A DNA stretch of 15,965 nt from a bacterium (GCA_027064085.1 JAMOQH010000052.1:1-15965), one strand, 5' to 3'; positions 1 through 7,847 are shown, numbered from the stretch's first letter. Notes: generated by a model from the letters alone, not told the origin. Made by a program: numbers and translations.

Positions 1-140
1 ATTTTTACTGTTGTTATTTTATTTATGGGCTTAATTACTGCATTTAAAAAAGAAATTAATATATTGGGGTGCTTCTCATTACCAAATATAAGTTTAAATA
101 TAAAATCTGTTTTAGGGTCTAGTAAGCCATATTTGCACAT
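1..140 (-). CDS. Rpn / PD-(D/E)XK nuclease 'transposase' family protein, N-terminal part only
   Basis: Reading the minus strand from the ATG at 140 gives 46 codons with no stop before the window edge. The protein begins MCKYGLLDPKTDFIFKLIFG and continues with NEKHPNILISFLNAV. This is the characteristic start of the Rpn/PD-(D/E)XK family transposase proteins (K-x-DFxFKxIFG...LISFLNA), known as recombination-promoting nucleases, some of them toxic anti-phage factors. The catalytic core lies outside the window and cannot be checked. The start is supported by GAGGAA at 149-144 (3 nt gap), by the family's usual N-terminus, and by a stop codon a few codons upstream in frame. A minus-strand promoter sits at 196-168. 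The gene is divergent from the MglA-like GTPase gene. It belongs to a different subfamily from the Rpn gene at the right end. Confidence 0.82.
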   Translation of the reverse strand, partial: MCKYGLLDPKTDFIFKLIFGNEKHPNILISFLNAVIKPINKITTVK

Positions 141-167
141 CTGTTCCTCACTAATCAATTCTATATT

Positions 168-196
168 AATATAACTTGTTATTTTACAATCTGCAA
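168..196 (-). promoter_or_regulatory. Predicted promoter of the left Rpn gene
   Basis: On the minus strand, -35 TTGCAG (196-191) is followed by 17 bp and -10 TATATT (173-168). The expected transcription start near 161 gives a leader of about 20 nt to the ATG at 140. The spacer ends in AACAAGT, as does that of the right-end Rpn promoter. Confidence 0.6.
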
Positions 197-244
197 GGTT
201 TTATTTTAGATATTGTTAAATATTACTGTTAAAATAATTTTAAT

Positions 245-273
245 TTGCATTAATACAAAAACTTATTTATACT
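245..273 (+). promoter_or_regulatory. Predicted promoter of the GTPase/kinase/thiL operon
   Basis: TTGCAT (245-250), 17 bp, TATACT (268-273; five of six match the -10 consensus). The expected transcription start near 280 lies at the upstream ATG (278), which argues that translation begins at 302 instead. Together with the minus-strand promoter at 196-168 it forms a compact divergent promoter region. Confidence 0.55.
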
Positions 274-301
274 ATATATGTTTGTGATATTGAAGGAGCA
301 A

Positions 302-952
302 ATGGAATTAAGTATTTCTAAAAGAGAAATTATTATAAAATTAGTATATTACGGTCCTGCATTAAGTGGAAAAACAACAAATCTTCAGGCATTACATTAC
401 TTTCTACAAAATGGCTCTGCATCTGATTTACTAACTCTTGATACAAAAAACGATAGAACATTGTTTTTTGATTTATTACCTATAGAATATGTAAGTAAAA
501 GTAATTTTAAAGTCAGATTTAAATTATTTACTGTTCCAGGCCAAGTAATACATCTATCTACCAGAAAAATGGTTCTGAAATCAGCTGATGGAGTTGTTTT
601 TGTTGCTGATTCTCAAAAAGAGCAAAGAAAAAACAATAATTACAGCTATAGAGATTTATTAAATAATTTAAGGTTTAATAATTTAGGTGGAATTCCTATA
701 GTAATACAGTTTAATAAAAGAGATTTACCTAATATTATAGATAATGCCGAAGTAGAAGCATTTGCATCCAAACTAGGCACTAATGTTTTTAAAGCAAGTG
801 CAATAAGTGGAGATGGAGTGTTAGAAACATTCGCCGAATTAATTAAAGTGAGCTATGATAGACTTGATTCTTTATATCAATTTGATAAAAAGTTTGGAAT
901 TTACAAGTCTGAAATTTTAAAAGGAGTATTTTCAAATATAAAAAATGGATGA
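302..952 (+). CDS. mglA: MglA-like small GTPase
   Basis: A 216-residue Ras-like GTPase of the MglA family, which in Myxococcus controls cell polarity and motility by GTP-dependent relocalisation in the cytoplasm. Visible motifs: P-loop GPALSGKTT (18-26), DRTLFFDLLP (51-60) with R52 matching the intrinsic arginine finger of MglA, the family-specific TVPGQ (77-81, replacing the usual DxxG; Q81 matches the catalytic Gln), DGVVFVADSQ (96-105), NKRD (138-141) and SAISGDG (167-173). The ATG at 302 is chosen over the in-frame ATG at 278. It has AAGGAG (293-298), it gives an N-terminus within one residue of Myxococcus MglA, and the predicted transcription start falls near 280. Its stop overlaps the kinase start by 8 bp, so translation is probably coupled. 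No Roadblock/MglB partner is present in the window. Confidence 0.9.
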   Translation: MELSISKREIIIKLVYYGPALSGKTTNLQALHYFLQNGSASDLLTLDTKNDRTLFFDLLPIEYVSKSNFKVRFKLFTVPGQVIHLSTRKMVLKSADGVVFVADSQKEQRKNNNYSYRDLLNNLRFNNLGGIPIVIQFNKRDLPNIIDNAEVEAFASKLGTNVFKASAISGDGVLETFAELIKVSYDRLDSLYQFDKKFGIYKSEILKGVFSNIKNG

Positions 953-2099
953 TTTATTAAATATTGATGATATTAAATTAGAAGATATACTTAGACAACT
1001 AGATTTTCAGGAATCTATTGAAGTATTAAATAATGAATTTAATTTAGAAATTGAAATTTTTGACAATGATAATAACTCCTTACTTAAAACAAGTAATCCT
1101 TTTGAAAAGCAAGAAGATAATAAAATTAAATTGGCTATATCCAAAAGAAGAATAGGATTTTTATATTTTAAATGTGATGAAAATAAAAAATCTTTTATAA
1201 GAAATTATCTTACATCACTGTTTAAAGAACAAATCAAATTAGCTTATAAAATATACCTAACAAATGAGGTACACCTAAAACTAGCCGAAAAGTCCTATAG
1301 CGAATTAAGTGATAAAAATCAAGAACTAGTAAAGGCTAACAAAGCACTTAAAGAGCTTGATAAAGTTAAAACGAATTTTTTAGCAATGATTTCTCATGAA
1401 TTAAAAACCCCACTAACTTCAATTATTGGATATACTGAATTTTTACAGCTAGAAGATTTATCTGAAGAATCAGAGGAAACTTTAGAAAAAATTTTAAATA
1501 ATGCTTTAGAATTATATGATTTAATTAAACAAATTTTAGATATTACCAAAATAGAAGATGGTGCATTAAGAGTTAATAAAAAAGTCATAGATTTAAACAC
1601 TTTGATTAACGAAATAATAGATTCAGTAAGTTATCAATTAGAAAATAAAAATTTAACATTAAAAAAGCAAATAAACATAAATAAATTTGAAATTTTAATT
1701 GATGAGGAGAAAATTTTTCAATCAGTAAGAAATTTGCTTACTAATGCAATTAAATTCTCAAAAAAAGGTGAAGAAATAATATTAAAATTCGAGGAAATCA
1801 CCAAAATAATTGATGATGATGACCCAGAAAGTGAAGCTTTTACTTTTTTTGGGGCTGAAGAAGAAAAATTTTTGAAAATTTCAGTTATTGATTTTGGTAT
1901 TGGTATTTCACAAGAACATCAAGATAAATTATTCAACTCATTTTATCAAGTTGATGGTACACAAACAAGAGCACATGGAGGAACAGGATTAGGTTTATCT
2001 ATAGTTAAAAACTTCATAACTGCTCATAATGGTTTTTATGGTTTAGAAAGTAAAGAAAATGAAGGTAGTACTTTTTGGCTCGAATTGCCCTATGAGTAA
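945..2099 (+). CDS. Soluble sensor histidine kinase
   Basis: A 384-residue cytoplasmic histidine kinase that should autophosphorylate on H151 and pass phosphate to an unidentified response regulator. No membrane segment or signal peptide is visible. Residues 1-105 form a short N-terminal region that I do not recognise (possibly a degenerate GAF/PAS-like sensor). A coiled coil (about 108-143) follows, then HisKA with H-box FLAMISHELKTPLTSIIGY (145-163). The ATPase domain has N-box NLLTNAIKFS (263-272), DFGIGIS (316-322), FYQVD (333-337) and G-rich HGGTGLGLSIVKN (344-356). A very acidic stretch at about 288-308 separates the N-box from the DxGxG motif. The start overlaps the GTPase gene by 8 bp, with AAGGAG 18 bp upstream at 921-926, too far for a normal SD; coupling is likely. 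There is no receiver domain and no response-regulator gene nearby. Confidence 0.9.
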   Translation: MDDLLNIDDIKLEDILRQLDFQESIEVLNNEFNLEIEIFDNDNNSLLKTSNPFEKQEDNKIKLAISKRRIGFLYFKCDENKKSFIRNYLTSLFKEQIKLAYKIYLTNEVHLKLAEKSYSELSDKNQELVKANKALKELDKVKTNFLAMISHELKTPLTSIIGYTEFLQLEDLSEESEETLEKILNNALELYDLIKQILDITKIEDGALRVNKKVIDLNTLINEIIDSVSYQLENKNLTLKKQININKFEILIDEEKIFQSVRNLLTNAIKFSKKGEEIILKFEEITKIIDDDDPESEAFTFFGAEEEKFLKISVIDFGIGISQEHQDKLFNSFYQVDGTQTRAHGGTGLGLSIVKNFITAHNGFYGLESKENEGSTFWLELPYE

Positions 2100-2127
2100 C
2101 AAAACTGATATAAAAAGGATACAAAAA

Positions 2128-3060
2128 ATGAATGAATTTGAATTTATAAACAAAATTAAAGAAATAAGCACATATCATAAAATAAATTTAGGTATTGGAG
2201 ATGACACAGCGATTTTAAATGACAATATGTTAATTTGCAGTGATTCTTTAGTTGAAGGTGTTCATTTTAGTCTTAACTATTTTACTATTGAAGAGGCTGT
2301 TAAAAAGGCGGTAATAGTTAATTTATCTGATATTCTTGCAATGAATGGAACTCCTTTATATTATTTATTAAATATTTCTATTCCCAAAGAGCATCTAAAT
2401 AGCCTTCAAAATATAACAAATTCAATATCTAAAATTAATGATGAGTACAAAATAGATTTAATTGGCGGAGATACAACAAGCTCATTAAAAAATATATTTA
2501 TTTCAGTAACAATGATAGGGAAATCTAATAAAATCATAAAAAGAAATAATGCAAAATTAAACGATAACATCTATATCTGTGGATTCCCGGGATATTCAGC
2601 ACTAGTAATGAACTTACTTCAAAAAAAGGTTGAAAAATCATATTTTGAAGACTATATTAAGTATCACATTGAGCCTAGAATAAACTTTAATTTCTTAGAA
2701 TTATTTAAAAAAATAGAAATTAACTCAATGATTGATATCAGCGATGGCTTACTAAATGATTTATCTCATATTTTAAAACAATCTAATTTAGGTGCTGAAA
2801 TTCAAGAAGAATTATTTTATAATAATTTAGACTTTTCATTTTTAGCTCAACAATTTGAACTTGACCCTATAGATTTAATTTATAATGGAGGAGAAGACTT
2901 TTTTCCTCTTTTTACCTCTCCTATAACACCAAAAGAGCTATATCCTATATCCGAAGAATTAGGCTTAGAAGTATTTCATATAGGTAAAATCACCAAAGGT
3001 AACAAAATTATCAACAATTTTTCTCAAGAACTGACCCCAAAAGGTTTTTTACATTTTTAA
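2128..3060 (+). CDS. thiL: Thiamine-monophosphate kinase
   Basis: A 310-residue protein with the features of ThiL, which uses ATP to convert thiamine monophosphate to thiamine diphosphate in the last step of cofactor synthesis. Motifs in family order: LGIGDDTAIL (21-30), SDSLVEGVHF (38-47), VNLSDILAMNGTPLY (64-78), GGDTTSS (113-119), IDISDGLLNDLSHIL (202-216) and GGEDFFPLF (254-262). The final motif is usually GGEDYELLF, so YEL is replaced by FFP. The reading frame is open upstream, with in-frame ATGs at 2059 and 2092 overlapping the kinase. The ATG at 2128 is preferred because AAAGGA (2114-2119) lies at normal distance and because ThiL proteins begin close to an EF-x-x-I motif before GIGDD. 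It probably belongs to the GTPase/kinase operon. No other thiamine genes are present. Confidence 0.9.
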   Translation: MNEFEFINKIKEISTYHKINLGIGDDTAILNDNMLICSDSLVEGVHFSLNYFTIEEAVKKAVIVNLSDILAMNGTPLYYLLNISIPKEHLNSLQNITNSISKINDEYKIDLIGGDTTSSLKNIFISVTMIGKSNKIIKRNNAKLNDNIYICGFPGYSALVMNLLQKKVEKSYFEDYIKYHIEPRINFNFLELFKKIEINSMIDISDGLLNDLSHILKQSNLGAEIQEELFYNNLDFSFLAQQFELDPIDLIYNGGEDFFPLFTSPITPKELYPISEELGLEVFHIGKITKGNKIINNFSQELTPKGFLHF

Positions 3061-3075
3061 TAATATGTAAAAAAC
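3044..3075 (+). terminator. Hairpin at the end of thiL, possible terminator
   Basis: GTTTTTTACAT (3044-3054) is perfectly complementary to ATGTAAAAAAC (3065-3075): an 11-bp stem with a 10-nt loop that spans the thiL stop codon. A T-run follows only at 3086-3092, after the next -35 box, and the stem is GC-poor, so termination strength is uncertain. No other structure separates the thiL operon from the next promoter. Confidence 0.45.
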
Positions 3076-3080
3076 TTCAT

Positions 3081-3109
3081 TTGACTTTTTTTAAAAAACA
3101 TACTAATAT
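3081..3109 (+). promoter_or_regulatory. Predicted promoter of the large lipoprotein gene
   Basis: TTGACT (3081-3086), 17 bp, TAATAT (3104-3109). Both boxes are close to the sigma-70 consensus. The expected start near 3116 leaves a leader of about 20 nt with GGAG at 3128-3131. The element TTGACTTTTT followed by an A-run recurs in front of the second lipoprotein gene. Confidence 0.65.
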
Positions 3110-3136
3110 CACTAGCTTAATTTTTATGGAGAAAGT

Positions 3137-6100
3137 ATGAAATATTTTTTAATTTTAGCAATTTTATCTATTCTTTTTACTAGTTGTGGAGATAATAGCA
3201 ATGGTAACTCAATAAGTTGTACACCAGCTTGTGAAGAATGGCAAACATGTAATGATGGAACTTGTGAATTGATTTCTGATAGATGTGAATCTACAGATAA
3301 CTGCAAAGAAAATGCTGAAAAGCCTATTTGTGATTTAACAAAGCATATTTGTGTTGCAGAAATAGCACCAGAATGTATAGTAAATGATGATTGCAAAAAC
3401 CAAGCAAAACCTATTTGTAAAGACAATGTTTGTGTTGCTGATAGTACACCTGAGTGTACAGTAAATGATGATTGTAAAGACCAAACAAAACCTATTTGTA
3501 AAGATAATGTTTGTGTTGCTGATAATACACCAGAATGTACAGTAAATGATGATTGTAAAAACCAAGCAAAACCTATTTGTAAAGATAATATTTGTGTTGC
3601 TGATAACACAGATAACTGTATAGGCTTATCATATTCTGATATTCAAAGAAGTAGTCAAGATGAAAACCACTATGTTGATTTAGTTATAGATGGAAATTAC
3701 TACTTATCTATTGAATTTTACGAAGATAGTCCTGCAGCTAGCTATGATTTAGCCTCTGTTGGAGTTAATGATAATTACGAAACATGTAAACAATGTGTAT
3801 TGATTTATAAAATAGCAGATGACGATGAGACAGTTGAAAAAATATTTTTCCAATCTCAAGGAAATATGAATATAACAGAAGGACTTGCAGGAACGGGAGA
3901 ATCAAAAGGAGAAATAACAAATATAAAATTAATTGAATCTACTATTGATGAAGATAATAATTTTCATTCTAGCACTGTAGAAAACGGTAATTGTATAGAA
4001 ATCCAAACAGGAGAAACATGGGCTTGGGACACTATGCCAACAGTAACATGTACAGATAACGAACTTAGGTGTAACCTTGATGGTACAAAAATTGAAAAAT
4101 GTTTAAATAATGAATGGATTGAAGATATTACATGCGAAAGCTACAAAGAATGTAAGACAATAGAAAATACTCCTAGCTGTGAGCTAAAAAATAATGCTTG
4201 TATTCCTAACACTGAAAGTTGCGAAGAAAATAATATTGCTATATGTAATGAACAAGGCACAGAAAAAACAATAGTAGAGGCTTGTACTCTTCCTCAAGTA
4301 TGCAATGAAGATAATGGTACATTTTCTTGTTTATCTAATAATAAAACTATTTTAGAAATTAGAAATTTAGAAGTAAATTTAAATGACGGTGAAGATGGTG
4401 CTATTTACACTACAACAGGTATAGTAACTGCAGTAACAGAGCATGGTTATTATATGCAAGATGCTACAGAAGCTGGTATTTATGTTTTTTTGGGATATAG
4501 CGAAACTCCAACGGAAGGCATAGGTGATGAAATAACGATAACTGCAACTGCAAGAAATTATCAAGGCTTATTAGAATTAGCTAATCCTTTACTCAGACAA
4601 ACTTTAGGAACTACAGTTACTCCTAATTTTACAGATATAGATGCTTTAAATATAGAAAATTTAGAAGCACAAGAATCTATGTTGGTTAATATGTTAAATC
4701 CTCCTTTTGTTGTTATTTCAATTGATGACCATAACAATACTTTATTAAAAGATAGTAATGATAATGAATTTGTAATGAGAAATTCATTATTTGATTATGA
4801 CACTCCCCTTATTGGTTTAAAATATAGTAAATTACAAGGAGTTTTGACTTACGAATATGACATATATAAATTATTACCAATAATGACATCTGATATAGAA
4901 ATTGTTCCTGACACCGAAAATTGTACAATAAATGGTACAGAATGTGATGAAAATTTAACGAAAACAGTTTGTAACCAAACAACATTGAAGTGTGTTGTTC
5001 CTGTTGAAATAGATAATTGTTCTAATGATAATACAATTTGCCAAAACAATACAAACGGTAAAACCACTTGTATAGAAAATATTTGTACAGAAGTTTTAAA
5101 TAAAACTATTTTAGATATAAGAACACTAGAAAAAGATTTAGAAAATAATATAGAAAGTGCTAATTATTATAAAACAACAGGAGTTATAACCGCTATAAAA
5201 ACTAATGGGTTTTATATTCAAGATTCAACCGGAGCGGTTTATACTTATATGCATAATACTGAATTTACTCAAGAAGTAGGAAATAAAGTAGAAATTATAG
5301 CTAAAGTTAAAAATTATAGAGGATTATTAGAATTTATAAATCCAATAATTACAGATAATGGGGTAGATATATTACCTAATTTTACAGATATTGATGCATT
5401 AAATATAGAAAATGTAGAAATAATAGAAAATAATGAGTCTATGCTAGTTAATTTTTTAAATCCTCCTTTTATTGTAATTGCAATTGATAGTAATCATAAT
5501 ATTACTCTAAAAGATGCAAATGATAATCATTTTAAAATGAAAAGCTCTATTTACAGTTTTACTACTGAAATAAATACTGTTTATTCTTCACTTAAAGGAA
5601 TTTTAAATTATGAATACAATGAATACAGACTACTTCCTAGAGAAGCTAGTGATATACAAGAAAGGGTTGAAATAGAAGATTGTACAATAAATGGAAATGA
5701 ATGTTCAGTAAACATTATTAATACCGTTTGTAATGAAACAGCCTTAAAATGTATTCAGCCTATTGAAATAAATGATTGTACTCAAAATAGTAACTGTGAA
5801 AATAACACTAATGGCAAAACAGTATGTATTACCAATCTTTGTTCTGATCCAATTGAAATTGATGATTGTACTAATGATTTAACAGCATGTGATAATAATA
5901 CTAATGGAAAAACAGTTTGTATAAACAATATTTGTTCAGAAACAGTTGATTGTACCATTAATGGAAATGAATGTGATAATAATTTAATAAATATAATTTG
6001 TAATGAAACTACATTACAATGCGAAGCTCTACCAGCTCAACCTTTAAACGGTGATTTTGAAAATTGGATAGATGAGACCAATGCAGAAAATTGGACTTAT

Positions 6101-6517
6101 AATGAAACAGGTTTTAGCCTTCAAAAAGAAATCACAAACATTCATACAGGTTCATTTAGTGCAAAAATTAGTAGGTTATTAGAAGCTTATACAGATAACG
6201 AAAAAGCACAAATGGACAGTAATTTTATTCCTATTCAAGAAAATAAAACTTATAAAATAAGTGCATATTTTCTTGATAATACTGATAATGTAAGAGGAAG
6301 AATCTCTTATGCTTGGTTTGATACGAATAACAACAGAATTGGTATTCCTAGTTACAGTAATTTTACTATAGACGATGCTGATTGGCAGGAATTAATATTC
6401 AATACAGAAAACGCCCCTGAAAATGCAGTAAATTTAAAAATATTTATCAGAGTTTACAAACAAAATGCAGATACAGGAAGTATTTATCTTGATGATGTAA
6501 CTATTACAGAAAAATAA
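3137..6517 (+). CDS. Large multidomain Cys-rich lipoprotein with two OB-fold modules
   Basis: An 1126-residue predicted lipoprotein. A short signal peptide ends in LFTSC, with C17 as the probable lipidated residue; the next residue is Gly, so outer-membrane sorting is plausible. Layout: Cys-rich CxPxCxxWQxC start (27-60), then CxxxxxC...PIC...C units including three 27-residue tandem copies (78-158); an unrecognised domain (about 161-304); a Cys-rich block (305-402); OB module 1 (403-595); a Cys-rich linker (596-655); OB module 2 (656-848); a Cys-rich block (849-968); and a C-terminal beta-sandwich of carbohydrate-binding type (969-1126) starting NGDFENW and ending GSIYLDDVTITEK. Each OB module carries TTGxxTAxxxxGxYxQD...NYxGLLE...NFTDIDALNIEN, resembling the YhcR-type OB fold found in front of secreted nucleases, but no nuclease domain is present. 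The start has GGAG (3128-3131) five bases upstream. The substrate is unknown; a surface binding role is inferred. Confidence 0.85.
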   Translation: MKYFLILAILSILFTSCGDNSNGNSISCTPACEEWQTCNDGTCELISDRCESTDNCKENAEKPICDLTKHICVAEIAPECIVNDDCKNQAKPICKDNVCVADSTPECTVNDDCKDQTKPICKDNVCVADNTPECTVNDDCKNQAKPICKDNICVADNTDNCIGLSYSDIQRSSQDENHYVDLVIDGNYYLSIEFYEDSPAASYDLASVGVNDNYETCKQCVLIYKIADDDETVEKIFFQSQGNMNITEGLAGTGESKGEITNIKLIESTIDEDNNFHSSTVENGNCIEIQTGETWAWDTMPTVTCTDNELRCNLDGTKIEKCLNNEWIEDITCESYKECKTIENTPSCELKNNACIPNTESCEENNIAICNEQGTEKTIVEACTLPQVCNEDNGTFSCLSNNKTILEIRNLEVNLNDGEDGAIYTTTGIVTAVTEHGYYMQDATEAGIYVFLGYSETPTEGIGDEITITATARNYQGLLELANPLLRQTLGTTVTPNFTDIDALNIENLEAQESMLVNMLNPPFVVISIDDHNNTLLKDSNDNEFVMRNSLFDYDTPLIGLKYSKLQGVLTYEYDIYKLLPIMTSDIEIVPDTENCTINGTECDENLTKTVCNQTTLKCVVPVEIDNCSNDNTICQNNTNGKTTCIENICTEVLNKTILDIRTLEKDLENNIESANYYKTTGVITAIKTNGFYIQDSTGAVYTYMHNTEFTQEVGNKVEIIAKVKNYRGLLEFINPIITDNGVDILPNFTDIDALNIENVEIIENNESMLVNFLNPPFIVIAIDSNHNITLKDANDNHFKMKSSIYSFTTEINTVYSSLKGILNYEYNEYRLLPREASDIQERVEIEDCTINGNECSVNIINTVCNETALKCIQPIEINDCTQNSNCENNTNGKTVCITNLCSDPIEIDDCTNDLTACDNNTNGKTVCINNICSETVDCTINGNECDNNLINIICNETTLQCEALPAQPLNGDFENWIDETNAENWTYNETGFSLQKEITNIHTGSFSAKISRLLEAYTDNEKAQMDSNFIPIQENKTYKISAYFLDNTDNVRGRISYAWFDTNNNRIGIPSYSNFTIDDADWQELIFNTENAPENAVNLKIFIRVYKQNADTGSIYLDDVTITEK
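3368..3610 (+). repeat. Three 81-bp tandem repeats within the large lipoprotein gene
   Basis: Units start at 3368, 3449 and 3530 and each encodes 27 residues of the form PECxVNDDCKxQxKPICKDN followed by [VI]CVAD[NS]T. A more divergent related unit (DRCESTDNCKE...PICDLTKHICVAE) precedes them. They are in frame and differ by a few substitutions, consistent with coding expansion of a four-Cys unit. Confidence 0.9.
4343..5680 (+). repeat. Duplicated OB-fold module within the large lipoprotein gene
   Basis: Codons 403-595 and 656-848 encode two copies of the same roughly 190-residue module, each beginning KTIL(E/D)IR and followed by CTINGxEC. Shared landmarks are NFTDIDALNIEN, ESMLVN-x-LNPPF and LKD(S/A)NDN. 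The copies have diverged clearly at the DNA level, so this duplication is older than the short tandem repeats. Confidence 0.85.
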
Positions 6518-6556
6518 ATAAATTAAACCGTCCTATCGAATAGAATAAACCACAAC

Positions 6557-6585
6557 TTGACTTTTTAAAATATTGATAGTATTAA
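6557..6585 (+). promoter_or_regulatory. Predicted promoter of the second lipoprotein gene
   Basis: TTGACT (6557-6562), 17 bp, TATTAA (6580-6585). The -35 region TTGACTTTTT then AAAA resembles that of the first lipoprotein gene. The expected start near 6592 leaves a leader of about 16 nt. I see no convincing terminator in 6518-6556, so read-through from the first gene is possible. Confidence 0.5.
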
Positions 6586-6607
6586 TTAAATATATCAGTG
6601 AGGTATT

Positions 6608-7837
6608 ATGAAATTTTTATTATTATTAATAGTTGTGAGTGTCTTTTTAACTAGTTGTGAGTTTTTTGAAACGAAAGAGGACTGTAACCCCATTTGTAAA
6701 ACATGGGAATCATGTAATGATGAAGGACATTGCGTTTTAAAAGATATTGCTTGTACAGAAGCCAAAGATTGCCCTGAAGCGATGCCTGTTTGTGATATAT
6801 TAAATCATCTTTGTATAGAAGATGATAATACTGAATGTTATGCTAATGATGAATGCTTAGATTTAGAAAAACCAATTTGTGATAAAGGTATCTGTATTAA
6901 AAAACCAGATGAATGCACAACAAATACAGATTGCACGAATTCTAAAAAACCAATTTGTGATAATGGGCAATGTGTAGAAGAAGCTTGTATTCCAAATTGT
7001 GATAACAGAGAATGTGGAGACAATGGATGTGATGGCGTTTGTGGAACCTGTGGGGCAAATCAAGCTTGTAACTCACATCATCAATGTGTTAATAATTGTA
7101 CTCCTAAAACATGTACTGAATTAAGTGCTGATTGTGGTTCTATAGATAATGGCTGTGGTACTAGTATTGATTGTGGTGATTGTTTAGCAACTCAAAGCTG
7201 TAATAGTAATCAATGTGTTGATAATTGTACTCCTAAAACATGTACTGAATTAAGTGCTGATTGTGGTTCTATAGATAATGGCTGTGGTACTAGTATTGAT
7301 TGTGGTGATTGTTTAGCAACTCAAAGCTGTGATAGTAATCAATGTATCGATAACCCCAATAATTCATTTAATGGTAGCTTTGAAAATTGGACAGATACAA
7401 ACCTTGATGATTGGATAATATTTTCTCAATTGATTCTAGAAAAAGAAGAAAGCAATATTTACGATTTAGCGACTTCGGTAAAATTAACAAGAGATGCAAA
7501 TGCAAACGACAATGCTTTAACAGCCTTAGAAAGTATAGCTATTCCTGTTACAGAAGGAAAAATTTACACTTTGTCCTCTTATGTTCTTGATAATGTAAAC
7601 ACAGTGAGAATTAGAATAAATTACATGTGGCTAGATACAAATGGAGATAAAATAGGTACTTCTGTTTATGGTGGATATTCATCTGATAGTCCTAATTGGG
7701 AAAATCTAACTAAAGAAACTAATGCTGCTCCAGTTGGTGCAGTTTCTATAAAAATATTTTTTAGAGTTTATAATGATGGAGCAGGCGGTAATACTGGTTC
7801 TGTTTATCTTGATGATGTAACTATTACTGAAAATTAG
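6608..7837 (+). CDS. Cys-rich lipoprotein with C-terminal binding domain
   Basis: A 409-residue predicted lipoprotein. The signal peptide ends in the clean lipobox LTSC, with C17 as the lipidation site. The mature part starts with CNPICKTWESCNDEGHC and three CxxxxxC...PxCD...C units, like the N-terminus of the preceding lipoprotein. Next come CDNRECGDNGCDGVCGTC (130-147) and two 43-residue repeats CTPKTCTELSADCGSIDNGC..., a pattern familiar from Myxococcota surface proteins. The C-terminal domain (about 250-409) starts NGSFENW and ends GSVYLDDVTITEN; it is a paralogue of the end of the large lipoprotein and resembles a CBM4/9-like galactose-binding fold. AGG at 6601-6603 serves as a weak SD for the ATG at 6608. 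The two genes are probably a duplicated family that displays the same C-terminal domain on different Cys-rich stalks. No catalytic motif is visible. Confidence 0.85.
   Translation: MKFLLLLIVVSVFLTSCEFFETKEDCNPICKTWESCNDEGHCVLKDIACTEAKDCPEAMPVCDILNHLCIEDDNTECYANDECLDLEKPICDKGICIKKPDECTTNTDCTNSKKPICDNGQCVEEACIPNCDNRECGDNGCDGVCGTCGANQACNSHHQCVNNCTPKTCTELSADCGSIDNGCGTSIDCGDCLATQSCNSNQCVDNCTPKTCTELSADCGSIDNGCGTSIDCGDCLATQSCDSNQCIDNPNNSFNGSFENWTDTNLDDWIIFSQLILEKEESNIYDLATSVKLTRDANANDNALTALESIAIPVTEGKIYTLSSYVLDNVNTVRIRINYMWLDTNGDKIGTSVYGGYSSDSPNWENLTKETNAAPVGAVSIKIFFRVYNDGAGGNTGSVYLDDVTITEN
7094..7351 (+). repeat. Two near-identical 129-bp tandem repeats in the second lipoprotein gene
   Basis: Copies 7094-7222 and 7223-7351 differ at three positions by my alignment (7202/7331, 7218/7347 and 7220/7349). 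Each encodes 43 residues with regularly spaced Cys. The near identity indicates a recent in-frame duplication that could expand or contract. Confidence 0.95.
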
Positions 7838-7847
7838 ATTTACTTTG

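Noticed and set aside
278-301. Upstream ATG extending the GTPase by eight residues
   Set aside because: It has no SD, falls at the predicted transcription start, and would extend beyond the usual MglA N-terminus; ATG 302 has AAGGAG.
2059-2127. Longer thiL starting at 2059 or at 2092 inside the kinase gene
   Set aside because: The added residues do not resemble ThiL, and the ATG at 2128 has a properly placed AAAGGA. The 2092 ATG, which overlaps the kinase stop, remains a weaker alternative.
3335-3609. Minus-strand ORFs opposite the Cys-rich repeats
   Set aside because: They are shadows created by the repetitive coding sequence on the plus strand.
3368-3610. CRISPR-like array from the regular 81-bp repeats
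   Set aside because: The repeats are contiguous, in frame and encode a four-Cys unit; there are no unique spacers.
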